Notes: generated by a model not told the origin, from the sequence alone. 7,206 bases of DNA from an uncultured Cryomorphaceae bacterium (GCA_937900215.1 CALCFH010000100.1:1-7206), one strand, 5' to 3'; positions 1 to 5,746 are shown, numbered from the stretch's first letter. Numbers and translations: made by a program.

Positions 1-136
1 TATTAGAATAGTAAACTACAGAGTCTGCTTGAGCTTTTAATTCATGAGACATTGATGCCATAAGAATAAAAAAGAAAATCACCGAATATTGTACCCATGC
101 GCTTCTCTTTCTTAGAAAATACCTACCATTCATCAT
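1..136 (-). CDS. 5' end of a secreted protein gene, cut by the window edge
   Basis: Only the first 45 codons are present; the gene continues beyond position 1. Reading leftward from an ATG at 136-134 (a second in-frame ATG follows at 133-131) gives an N-terminus that looks like a Sec signal peptide: a basic stretch (GRYFLRKRS), a hydrophobic core (SVIFFFILMASM), and a likely cleavage site after KAQA, followed by DSVVYYSN. The product is therefore probably exported to the periplasm, outer membrane or cell surface. Too little of the mature part remains to name a family. It lies 89 bp downstream of the lipoprotein gene on the same strand and could be co-transcribed with it. I am fairly sure of the reading frame because of the signal peptide, and have no view on function. 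Confidence 0.6.
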   Translation of the reverse strand, partial: MMNGRYFLRKRSAWVQYSVIFFFILMASMSHELKAQADSVVYYSN

Positions 137-225
137 TACAATGGATTAGAGTGAAGAAAGATAAAAAAATGTTGTCAGTTCAAATAAATATCAACTGTTT
201 TTTTTAATTCACAGAAGCACTTTCC

Positions 226-1608
226 TCATTGCAACCAAAACTTATCTGCTAGGGGAATATTTTTATTGCGGCCTAGAGCAAAGGGACTAAAGCCAAATTG
301 GGTGAAGAGATACCAAGCGCCTCCAGAAAGGGCAATTTCTGTGTCCGATCCGTTCCACAATGGGTCTGTTCCATAGGCAGTAGCTTTGTTGGTTGCGTAA
401 GGAAATCCAGCTGCATCGGCATGGTCGCTATTCTGAAACAGAACCTTTTCCATTTCATTTAGATAGAAGTCTTTTTCGGTCATCATTCCAGCAAAGTGGA
501 AGGCCAAGGTCATTTGTCCTGTTCCTTCGGGCCAAACCACATCTTTGTCTTCATCGAAACAATAGCCCATCATTTGAGCTCCATTTACTGCGGTGTGCGT
601 GCACAGAAATCGATCGGCACTCGTAAGGGCAGAGACAGGGTAATCTTCAAAAATCAAATAGCTCCAAGGAAACACATCCAATGCAAAAAGGTGACGGGCA
701 TTGCCTGGCCAAGCGGTGAGATTGCGATCCGCAGCATCCCAACGATCTTGCTCGAGAAAATTAAGCAGATCAGCATGAAAAGGGGTATATCCTTGTAGAG
801 CATTAAAGGCATCTATATTTCCTTCGGTTACCTTATAATTCATCAGATTGTTAAAGCGATCGTATCCAGCAAATAGTCCTCCGTCTGTGTCTTGAAGGCT
901 AAATAACCAATAGGCTATTTCCGTAGACAGATAATCGTAGGTGGTATTTCCTGTTATGGCCTTGTAGTTGTTCAGCGCAATCAGCAACCAAGCATTGTCG
1001 CCCATCCAACGGTGATTGTTGGGCACCCCCGTATTGCTTCGCAATTGAGAAAAGCCTCCGGGACCACTTTTGAGTTCAGAGAAAATGCGCGCATCAAAGA
1101 AATCAAAGATTCTCTCTGCTCTTTCTGGCTCTCCAATCATTAAAAAGCACATAGCGGCCAGGGCATTGTCATAGGTAGAGGCCACATTAGAATATTCAGC
1201 GCTTTCTAAAAGTCCGTTCGGCAATTGTTGTGCACGCATCCAATTAAAAATCTTCGCTTCTGTATTGGATGGAACGCGCTCTGCCGAAAAAACAATGTTC
1301 TGCTCTACTGCACTTACCTGATAACTAATGGGTTCAAATGAATACTGTTCAGCCGCTGGCGCCAAACTATTCTCTCCGCTCAAATCACCAATCTCCCAGT
1401 TTCCAAGTGAATCAGTCAATGCGTACAAACTAGAGCTGTAATAGATTTTCACTCCTTGCATGCCTCTTCCAAACTCATCTATGACGCTCCCACTAACCGA
1501 ATACATTAGCGCTGGAGTATTCTTATCCTTGTCTTTATTGCAAGCTAAAAGCAGAAGCACCAACAGCAGCTTCATTAAACTCAAACTTAAAGTTTTTATT
1601 TCTTTCAT
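226..1608 (-). CDS. Lipoprotein with an N-terminal beta domain and an alpha/alpha-toroid-like domain
   Basis: A 460-residue protein. The N-terminus is a lipoprotein signal: a hydrophobic run (LMKLLLVLLLLA) ends in a lipobox with Cys23, followed by NKDKDKN, so export and lipid anchoring are expected. Residues about 35-110 resemble a carboxypeptidase-regulatory-like beta sandwich (SVSGSVIDEFGRGMQGVKI, then DSLGNWEI). Residues about 118-445 carry regularly spaced helical motifs: STYDNALAAM (144-153), MGDNAWLLIALNNY (202-215), DTDGG (240-244), TEGNIDAF (261-268), WPEGTGQM (359-366) and SGGAWYLF (428-435). That pattern recalls six-hairpin or alpha/alpha-toroid glycosidase-like folds, so a carbohydrate-processing or carbohydrate-binding role at the cell surface is an inference; no substrate can be named. 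The start is supported by the signal peptide directly after it. The leader contains an A-rich run (CTAAAAAAC) about 13 bp upstream. A possible small gene lies 52 bp upstream. Confidence 0.88.
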   Translation of the reverse strand: MKEIKTLSLSLMKLLLVLLLLACNKDKDKNTPALMYSVSGSVIDEFGRGMQGVKIYYSSSLYALTDSLGNWEIGDLSGENSLAPAAEQYSFEPISYQVSAVEQNIVFSAERVPSNTEAKIFNWMRAQQLPNGLLESAEYSNVASTYDNALAAMCFLMIGEPERAERIFDFFDARIFSELKSGPGGFSQLRSNTGVPNNHRWMGDNAWLLIALNNYKAITGNTTYDYLSTEIAYWLFSLQDTDGGLFAGYDRFNNLMNYKVTEGNIDAFNALQGYTPFHADLLNFLEQDRWDAADRNLTAWPGNARHLFALDVFPWSYLIFEDYPVSALTSADRFLCTHTAVNGAQMMGYCFDEDKDVVWPEGTGQMTLAFHFAGMMTEKDFYLNEMEKVLFQNSDHADAAGFPYATNKATAYGTDPLWNGSDTEIALSGGAWYLFTQFGFSPFALGRNKNIPLADKFWLQ

Positions 1609-1660
1609 ATACTGCTCTGTTTTTTAGATGGATGACATCAACAAAGTTATCTAACTCCGT

Positions 1661-1858
1661 TCAACGAAAGAGGTTCGAGAAATTCAATTCAAAAGGAAGA
1701 GGACATTTGTCTAAAGACCACTGCATAGAATGCGACTCAATGCCATTGGACTGCTCGAATTGAAGCAAGGCTATTTCAAATTCTAGTTCGCGGATGCGCA
1801 GCACTTTGCCAAGAAGTCTGATATCTAGTTCGATACACTCCAACTTCCGAAGCTTCAT
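1661..1858 (-). CDS. Possible small protein of 65 residues, function unknown
   Basis: A short reading frame in the gap between the lipoprotein gene and the divergent BatD-like gene. It encodes 65 residues, charged and leucine-rich in the first half (KLRKLECIELDIRLLGKVL) and ending LNFSNLFR. Codon use is varied and not repetitive, which is compatible with real coding, and it fills what would otherwise be a 304-bp gap. No signal peptide, membrane segment or known motif is visible. If real, it would be the first gene of a unit with the lipoprotein gene 52 bp downstream. Its leader (TTTTTTCAATAAGC, then the start region) has no strong ribosome-binding signal. It could equally be a chance frame, and I would not assign a function. 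Confidence 0.4.
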   Translation of the reverse strand: MKLRKLECIELDIRLLGKVLRIRELEFEIALLQFEQSNGIESHSMQWSLDKCPLPFELNFSNLFR

Positions 1859-1900
1859 AGGCTATAGCTTATTGAAAAAAGCATTCTCTGCATTATTCAG

Positions 1901-1908
1901 TATACTTG
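1901..1908 (+). promoter_or_regulatory. Candidate -7 promoter element for the BatD-like gene
   Basis: TATACTTG matches the Bacteroidota -7 consensus TAnnTTTG at all fixed positions but one. It ends only 4 bases before the first ATG (1913), so transcription from it would give an almost leaderless mRNA. No TTG lies at the usual distance upstream; the nearest (1872-1874) is about 26 bp away. This is a weak call. Confidence 0.3.
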
Positions 1909-1912
1909 TTGA

Positions 1913-2482
1913 ATGATGTACCGCCGCTTTCTTTCGTTTCTTGCAAGCGTCATGGCCTTTTTGAGTGTTCTTTCTATGCAGGCGCAAGAAGCTTCCATCT
2001 TCAGCCCTAAAAATGAATATGCCTTTGAAGAGATCATAAAAGTAGAATACAGCTTCAACGCCAAAGCCGATTCTGCGAGCCAACCCAATTTCGAGGATTT
2101 CATGCGTATCAGCGGACCCAATAGATCAAATTCTACTACCTACACCAATGGGAAAATAGAAAGTTCTATCCGCCTATCGTATGTACTTCGAGCCAAGGAA
2201 GGCGGAAAATGCACACTGCCCAGCCTCACTTTCTGGCTTGATGGCAAGGCTTATCCATCTAAAAAACTGAAGATAAAAATAGAAGAGGGCCAATTGACTC
2301 AAGACGAATTATTTCAAATGAACCAACGAAGGATCTTCCAGTCTACCCAAACGCCCCTCGGAAGCAAACGCATTGTGCTTCACCCAGATGACGGCTTTAT
2401 TGAGCTCTATTCTGAGCTTGGTTGGAATTTCCTTCGGGCACTTACTGCAGAGGAATTCGAAAGCCTTTCGGACTTAAACTAA
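1913..2482 (+). CDS. Secreted protein with a single BatD-like domain
   Basis: A 189-residue protein. Residues 1-25 are a Sec signal peptide: MMYRRF, a hydrophobic core (LSFLASVMAFLSVLSM), then cleavage near AQA. Residues about 27-125 resemble one beta-sandwich repeat of BatD (the oxygen-tolerance or aerotolerance family): FSPKNEYAFEEIIKVEYSF near the start, the GPNRSNSTTYTNGK segment (110-120 region of such domains), SIRLSYVLRAKEGGKCTLPS, and WLDGKAYPSKKLKIKI closing the domain. Typical BatD proteins are several times longer, with multiple such domains and a C-terminal membrane helix; this one has one domain, no membrane helix, and about 65 unrecognised residues ending EEFESLSDLN. No other bat genes are visible nearby. 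The frame is closed by a TGA directly before the ATG at 1913, so the start is 1913 or the second ATG at 1916. A role in envelope protein interactions is inference. Confidence 0.82.
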   Translation: MMYRRFLSFLASVMAFLSVLSMQAQEASIFSPKNEYAFEEIIKVEYSFNAKADSASQPNFEDFMRISGPNRSNSTTYTNGKIESSIRLSYVLRAKEGGKCTLPSLTFWLDGKAYPSKKLKIKIEEGQLTQDELFQMNQRRIFQSTQTPLGSKRIVLHPDDGFIELYSELGWNFLRALTAEEFESLSDLN

Positions 2483-2514
2483 TCTACTCTTGTTAAGGAT
2501 ATTTCACTCCGCTT

Positions 2515-2883
2515 TTATTTTTCTTCACGTAAAATCTTATCCATCTTACGTCCTTTTGCTAATTCGTCTATCAACTTATCTAAATATCTGGCTTGCCGAG
2601 TTAATGGATTGTCTATTTCTTCAATCCGATAACCACAAATCACTCCTTTTATATAATGTGCATTGGGATTCAGATCTGCCTGTTGAAAGAATTCTTCAAA
2701 GGTGACTTTATCGTCTAGGAGCTTTTGGATTTTATTATCATCGAAGCCAGTCAACCATTCAATAACCTGGTGCAATTCTTCTTTGGTTCTACCTTTCTTT
2801 TCAACCTTTGCAACATAATGTGGGTAGACTGAAAAAAACTTCATTTTCGCTACTCGCTCATTGTGTTCATCTGTCACTTTCAT
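2515..2883 (-). CDS. DUF2200 family protein
   Basis: A 122-residue cytoplasmic protein close to the usual family length. It follows the DUF2200 pattern throughout: MKFFSVYPHYVAKVEKKGRT near residues 14-33, the helical VIEWLTGFDD (41-50), a middle segment with FEEFFQQADLNPNA, the characteristic IKGVICGYRIEEIDNPL, then YLDKLIDELAKGRKMDKILR at the end. The family has no established function that I know of; its members are small, soluble and often found as lone genes in accessory regions. No signal peptide or membrane segment is present. The gene converges on the BatD-like gene with 32 bp between the stops and no clear terminator there. Its leader contains GCAGTAAAAA directly before the ATG. Base composition looks more AT-rich than in the genes to the left, in keeping with an accessory gene. 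Confidence 0.88.
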   Translation of the reverse strand: MKVTDEHNERVAKMKFFSVYPHYVAKVEKKGRTKEELHQVIEWLTGFDDNKIQKLLDDKVTFEEFFQQADLNPNAHYIKGVICGYRIEEIDNPLTRQARYLDKLIDELAKGRKMDKILREEK

Positions 2884-3162
2884 TTTTTACTGCTCTGAAT
2901 TTATCGCTAACAATTGATTTACAGAGTTCAAGTTACACCTTTATTAATAAAACAGAGATTTCACAGAGGGCGCTGGATTTATGGCTATAGGGCCCATGTT
3001 TGGGCACAAGCCGTTGAAGATTCTAAACGATGCCAAGCCGCTTGAGACTAACATCCTAAACAACTATCGAACGAAAGCAGAGTGCTCAAAAAGCCCATCT
3101 CTTTATTTAAATGCCAGTTGAGAGTAACAAATAGTTTAGCAACAGTGTTGTTCAAACTCTAC
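2884..3162. other. Intergenic region between DUF2200 and the DUF6090-like pseudogene
   Basis: No convincing coding frame on either strand. The left part is the leader of the DUF2200 gene. It includes a perfect 12-bp palindrome TTTATTAATAAA (2940-2951), 57 bp before that gene's start, which could be an operator or chance in AT-rich DNA. A short hairpin, GCCCA / TGGGC with a 4-base loop, lies at 2992-3005. The stretch 3006-3130 shows nothing I can identify. Confidence 0.5.
3133..3158 (-). other. Hairpin just after the pseudogene stop
   Basis: AGTTT (3133-3137) pairs with AAACT (3154-3158), and AACA (3141-3144) pairs with TGTT (3149-3152) around a 4-base loop, giving 9 bp with a small asymmetric internal loop. 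It lies 5 bases beyond the stop codon of the DUF6090-like gene. There is no T-tract after it on the minus strand, so it may be a 3' end hairpin but is not a standard intrinsic terminator. Confidence 0.3.
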
Positions 3163-3773
3163 TCAATTATTCTTTTTCAAGAACCCTTCGTTCTCTTCTA
3201 AAAAACGGGAGTAGGATTCCAAAAGCGCCTGCTCACTATCAAGTACATTGGCCACCAGATAGGCAAAATTCAATTTTGTTTCTTGGGTAGTGTCATTGAT
3301 ACGACTGTAGGAAAAGTCACCCAGTCGCTCTATTTTATCGGAAAGCAATTCAGTTTGTGCTTCAATATCCAATAATTGAGATATCACTTGAAATTCCAAT
3401 AGCTCCGCCTTATTGGAAATGAAAAAGCGCAGGCTCACATTTTTAATGGAAGCCACTTGAAATCCACCTGAGCTCGACACCAGATCGCCCAGCGACTGCT
3501 CGCTGTTATCCATTTCGTTTTCAAGTATTTATAAAAGTCTGAGATGTCTATTTAAAACCGTATCCACCTCAGCCTGACTCGATTTAATTTCATTTTTTAT
3601 AGCAACGAGCGTCTTTTCTACATACTTCTCATTGTCTTTTTTTCTTTATAATTTCCTATGGAAACGGCTATCAAAACACCAACCACCACTATGGTAACTT
3701 CTCTCAGAATGTATCCAATTCCTGTTCTGTTCTTCATTTCTTCGGTATTTCTTGTTGAGGCATATTTACGCAT
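3163..3773 (-). pseudogene. DUF6090-like membrane protein gene, broken by a frameshift and an in-frame stop
   Basis: The gene starts at an ATG at 3773-3771. The first frame reads MRKYASTRNTEEMKNRTGIG, then a membrane segment (YILREVTIVVVGVLIAVSIG) followed by NYKEKK, the N-terminal layout of DUF6090-type proteins (short cytoplasmic tail, one helix, then a helical extracytoplasmic part). This frame ends at a TAG (3620-3618). Adding one base at a run of seven A residues (3643-3637 on the minus strand) restores a good frame: DNEKYVEKTLVAIKNEIKSS and on to RHLRLL. That frame meets a TAA at 3531-3529, then continues unchanged through ILENEMDNSEQSLGDL to FLKKNN and the stop at 3163. An intact version would have about 203 residues. 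The downstream 116 codons alone (from an ATG at 3513) form an open frame without the membrane anchor. The A-run difference could be a sequencing error or a slippage site; the TAA is a separate lesion. Confidence 0.75.
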
Positions 3774-3970
3774 TCAATCTGTGTAAATTACAGCCAACAG
3801 CCCATTTGCCAATAGGATAATTTCATAGCATTATGAACAAAGTATAAAGATGGGTTCGCACCCATTGTCTTGCCACCTTTTAGTCCAGTTGAGGGGCCTC
3901 AAGCGGCAAAGCCATTTATTGAGCCAAGAGGTGCTTGGTTTATTCAATAGATCCAGAATGGCTTTTAACT
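3774..3970. other. Gene-free stretch with a chain of inverted repeats
   Basis: The part next to 3773 is the leader of the DUF6090-like gene. Further right come three hairpin-forming sequences in a row: ATGGGT / ACCCAT with loop tcgc (3850-3865), TTGAGG / CCTCAA around a central GG (3889-3902), and the larger stem-loop at 3908-3965, listed separately. No coding frame is convincing. The first hairpin superficially resembles a tRNA T-arm, but no tRNA body surrounds it. Confidence 0.5.
3908..3965. repeat. 58-base stem-loop next to repeat copy A
   Basis: Three nested inverted repeats share one axis. The outer arm AAAGCCATT (3908-3916) is perfectly complementary to AATGGCTTT (3957-3965). The middle arm ATTGA (3918-3922) pairs with TCAAT (3944-3948). 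The inner arm CCAAG (3924-3928) pairs with CTTGG (3934-3938) around a 5-base loop. The total is 19 bp, with single unpaired bases on the left side against 5 and 8 unpaired bases on the right. It ends 5 bases before the start of repeat copy A. It could be an RNA structure, a protein or recombination site, or the end of an element; strand is undetermined. Confidence 0.5.
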
Positions 3971-4232
3971 GTTGCGTTCGTGGCCGCTTAGTGCATTGTT
4001 CTTCTCCACCCACCTACTCCCAACCAAAATCCTATTCATTTTGTAAAATCCACTCCCATATATAATAGGTATAAATCTGGCTCTTGATGCGCGTTCGTTT
4101 TTCTATGGTGGACAAACTTTGATTGAGTCGAAGGCTACAGTCTGCCTGTTTATCCTATTGCCTCTTCAAATGCTCTGATGCTTTTTGAACTATTCGGTCT
4201 TTTCTCTTCTGGGCATTCCCTATGTAAAGCAT
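3971..4232 (-). repeat. Interspersed repeat, copy A (about 260 bp)
   Basis: This stretch aligns with 5480-5742 in direct orientation. The best part is 4046-4185 against 5553-5692, where I count by eye about 120 matches in 140 positions with no gap. Nearly identical blocks include TATATAATAGG, GTAAATCTGGCT-like, TCGTTTTTCT, GGACAAACTTTG and AAGGCTACAGTCTG. Similarity continues on the left (TGCA, then CCACCCA and CTACTCCCAACC) with small gaps. The right end carries an inverted repeat, ATGCTTT (4178-4184) / AAAGCAT (4226-4232). The frame that is open across this region in copy B has a stop in copy A (TAA at 4044-4046), so it is not an intact gene. Strand is given as minus to match the flanking genes. 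Confidence 0.75.
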
Positions 4233-4523
4233 AATTGTGACTGAAGAGCAATCCGTCTCTTTTTTGAAGGAATTCAAGCGTCAAAAGCAGAAGTATTCAT
4301 GGCCACAATCGATGCACCTCTATGTCTCGGGAATTAATTGGCCTTGGTCTTTATCTATTCATTCCATTTGTTCGGTTGACTGAATGGATATTTGACATGA
4401 GGTGTATGGGCACTTTGGTGAGATTCACTATCCACCGAACCAAAATGTTAATGCGAGATGAAAACTTTGCTTAACCTGCTTACTGCCAAATATTTTATCT
4501 GAAATGTTGTGGTCTCGGCTTTT
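4233..4523. other. Gene-free stretch between repeat A and the antitoxin gene
   Basis: About 290 bp downstream of the toxin-antitoxin pair. No frame with family resemblance was found on either strand. A weak imperfect inverted repeat links TTCGGT near 4369-4374 with ACCGAA near 4434-4440. A short stem AAGAG / CTCTT followed by T residues sits near 4244-4266 on the plus strand, where no gene would use it. No clear minus-strand terminator for the antitoxin transcript is seen. Confidence 0.4.
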
Positions 4524-4664
4524 TCATTTTGCAGTTTTCAATCGTCGAGCTTCCATATATTTTTTAAACTCGTCGAAGCTCATGTCCTTTGTTTCTTGAG
4601 CAATTTTTTCCTTCACTTTTCGGAAAAATTCAACCGTGTCAAAGTTCTTTTCTTTATTCTTCAT
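4524..4664 (-). CDS. Small protein, likely antitoxin partner of the PIN toxin
   Basis: A 46-residue frame that starts inside the last codons of the PIN gene (11-bp overlap, different frame). The product is highly charged: it begins MKNKEKNFDTVEFF, continues with lysine- and glutamate-rich helix (RKVKEKIAQETKDM), then SFDEFKKYMEARR and ends TAK. This pattern (FDTVEFFR-like start, then M-S/T-F-[DE]-E-x-x-x-Y) is the type of short helical protein found beside many PIN-domain genes, and is likely to wrap around and inhibit the toxin. The overlap implies translational coupling with the toxin and strongly supports the frame being real. No DNA-binding domain is visible in this length, so it may neutralise without strong autorepression. 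Having the antitoxin second is the reverse of the classical vapBC order. Antitoxin function is inferred from position and pattern. Confidence 0.7.
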   Translation of the reverse strand: MKNKEKNFDTVEFFRKVKEKIAQETKDMSFDEFKKYMEARRLKTAK

Positions 4665-5118
4665 CTTCTCTTACAATTTCTTTTGGCGATCTAATATCTA
4701 ATTGAATAAGTCCGTTTTTTACGTTTATGGCATTATATCCACGGATTCTAAAAACGTTCACAATATGCTTAAAATTCCAACTTACCAAAAAGTCAACCTT
4801 GTTTAAAGTTGCTGTGGCAATATGAACACAATCGTCAAAACTGGTTTGTCCAACTACTTTTTCCTTGATGTATTGAGAAGCCAAGTCAAAGGCTTCTTCA
4901 GTTACTTCAACATATTCCTTAACGTTATCTGATAAGTTCAAAAAGTGGTCTTTAACTAAATAAGGAGCATTTTCGAGTTCAGTTTCAGTCAGTCCCGAAA
5001 AAACACAGATTATTTCTCCAGACCTAACCATGTCAAACAACTTATTTGTTACAACTGAAAACTCATCGTCGCAAATACCACCGAAAACTGAAGTATCAAA
5101 GTAAAGTCTTGGCTTCAT
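4654..5118 (-). CDS. PIN-domain toxin, VapC-like ribonuclease
   Basis: A 154-residue PIN-domain protein. Members of this family are metal-dependent ribonucleases, and many act as toxins that cut tRNA or other RNA when their antitoxin is lost. The acidic active-site set is present: Asp8 in YFDTSVFGG, Glu residues 45-49 in LTETELENAP, Asp95/Asp96 in SFDDCVHIATAT (93-104), and Asp109 in VDFLVSWNFKHI (108-119). The C-terminus, after about residue 120, carries a strand and tail (INVKNGLIQL ... EEIV-like end EDEE). All key residues are intact, so it is likely active. It overlaps the 46-residue partner downstream by 11 bp, and nothing resembling an antitoxin is found upstream. A -7-like element sits 4 bp before the ATG. 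Which RNA it cuts cannot be told. Base composition is AT-rich, and copies of an interspersed repeat lie on both sides. Confidence 0.88.
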   Translation of the reverse strand: MKPRLYFDTSVFGGICDDEFSVVTNKLFDMVRSGEIICVFSGLTETELENAPYLVKDHFLNLSDNVKEYVEVTEEAFDLASQYIKEKVVGQTSFDDCVHIATATLNKVDFLVSWNFKHIVNVFRIRGYNAINVKNGLIQLDIRSPKEIVREDEE

Positions 5119-5122
5119 ATCC

Positions 5123-5130
5123 CAAAGATA
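5123..5130 (-). promoter_or_regulatory. Candidate -7 promoter element for the PIN toxin gene
   Basis: On the minus strand TATCTTTG matches TAnnTTTG at every fixed position. Four bases (GGAT) separate it from the ATG at 5118, so transcription from it would begin at or very near the start codon. No TTG is found about 20 bp further upstream. The element could be chance in AT-rich DNA. Confidence 0.35.
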
Positions 5131-5479
5131 AGTTTCAATGTTGGCTATTCGTCAGTTTTCTAGCTGAACCCCAACTTTCATATACCCCCTCGACAAAACA
5201 CATACGCACATTCTGGATGTGTATATACTGCTTTGCAGCATTTTACAATTCCTAAGGTAGATGTTTCCGCGAGTGTAAACGTCCCTTCCATTTTTTAGCA
5301 GGCTTCTTTGAATGAATTGGCATATAAAGAACAACTCCTTGTTCTTCTTTCCACTTTAAGCGCAATACTTCTTGCTCCGCACTTCGCCTCTAAACTTAAG
5401 AAATAAACCAATCTTTAAGAGGTGGTCTTTATGACTTAAAGCCTCTTTAATACTATGCGCCCTCTCTCTCTCTTCGGTA
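5131..5479. other. Gene-free stretch upstream of the PIN gene
   Basis: No frame with convincing protein features on either strand. Near the right end, CTTTAAG (5413-5419) is complementary to CTTAAAG (5435-5441), and TTAAGAGG (5415-5422) is complementary to CCTCTTTAA (5442-5450) with one bulge; these two pairings exclude each other. Six CT dinucleotides in tandem lie at 5462-5473, just before repeat copy B. The rest holds nothing I can identify. Confidence 0.45.
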
Positions 5480-5742
5480 ATTGGCATTCGGCCTACTTTG
5501 TGCACTGCTTCCCCACCCAACTACTCCCAACCAATACCCCATTCATTTGCAAAAATCCACTCCTTTATATAATAGGTGTAAATCTGGCTGCGGCTGCTCA
5601 GTCGTTTTTCTCTGCTGGACAAACTTTGCTTGAGTGGAAGGCTACAGTCTGTCTGTTTATCCTCTAACCCCTTCAAATGCTCTTATGCTTTTCGGGCCAT
5701 TCTGTCTTTTCTCTTTTGCACATCGCATTTGGCAAGCATAAG
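5480..5742 (-). repeat. Interspersed repeat, copy B (about 260 bp)
   Basis: Direct-orientation partner of 3971-4232; see that entry for the alignment. Its right end has a perfect 9-bp inverted repeat, CTTATGCTT (5682-5690) / AAGCATAAG (5734-5742), at the place where copy A has a 7-bp one, with similar spacing (43 against 41 bases). A plus-strand frame is open across 5455-5667 here, but it is interrupted in copy A and has no family resemblance. The copy ends 4 bases before the T-tract of the terminator of the RhuM-Fic gene. Confidence 0.75.
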
Positions 5743-5746
5743 GCAT

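Noticed and set aside
176..205. Terminator-like CAGTT / AACTG followed by eight T residues on the plus strand
   Set aside because: Only five AT-rich pairs with a 12-base loop, and no plus-strand gene precedes it. On the minus strand the T-run after the stem is 8 bases away, so it is at best a weak terminator for the lipoprotein gene.
393..798. Two plus-strand frames of 77 and 100 codons
   Set aside because: They lie wholly antisense to the well-supported lipoprotein gene and show no protein features.
1609..2897. Shared 10-mer CAGAGCAGTA just before the starts of the lipoprotein and DUF2200 genes
   Set aside because: Shared 10-mers are expected by chance many times in 7 kb; nothing else in the two leaders is alike.
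2490..2990. Plus-strand frames opposite the DUF2200 gene
   Set aside because: They are shadows of a gene that matches a known family along its whole length.
3849..3866. tRNA T-arm-like sequence (GGGTTCGCACCC)
   Set aside because: No acceptor stem, anticodon arm or D-arm can be found around it on either strand.
3850..4065. Plus-strand frame of 71 codons at the hairpin chain and repeat copy A
   Set aside because: It runs through the stem-loops and into the repeat, ends at the stop within copy A, and has no protein features.
5455..5667. Plus-strand open frame of 70 codons across repeat copy B
   Set aside because: Part of the translation is similar in copy A (for example SFF..GQTL and KATVCLFIL), but copy A has a stop at 4044-4046, and many differences change the amino acid. 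A non-coding repeat explains it better; a long-decayed gene remains possible.
2515..5742. Integron cassette array
   Set aside because: Sparse small genes, toxin-antitoxin genes and folded intergenic DNA suggested it, but there is no integrase, no matching pair of core sites around any gene, and the repeats are too long and too far from the genes.
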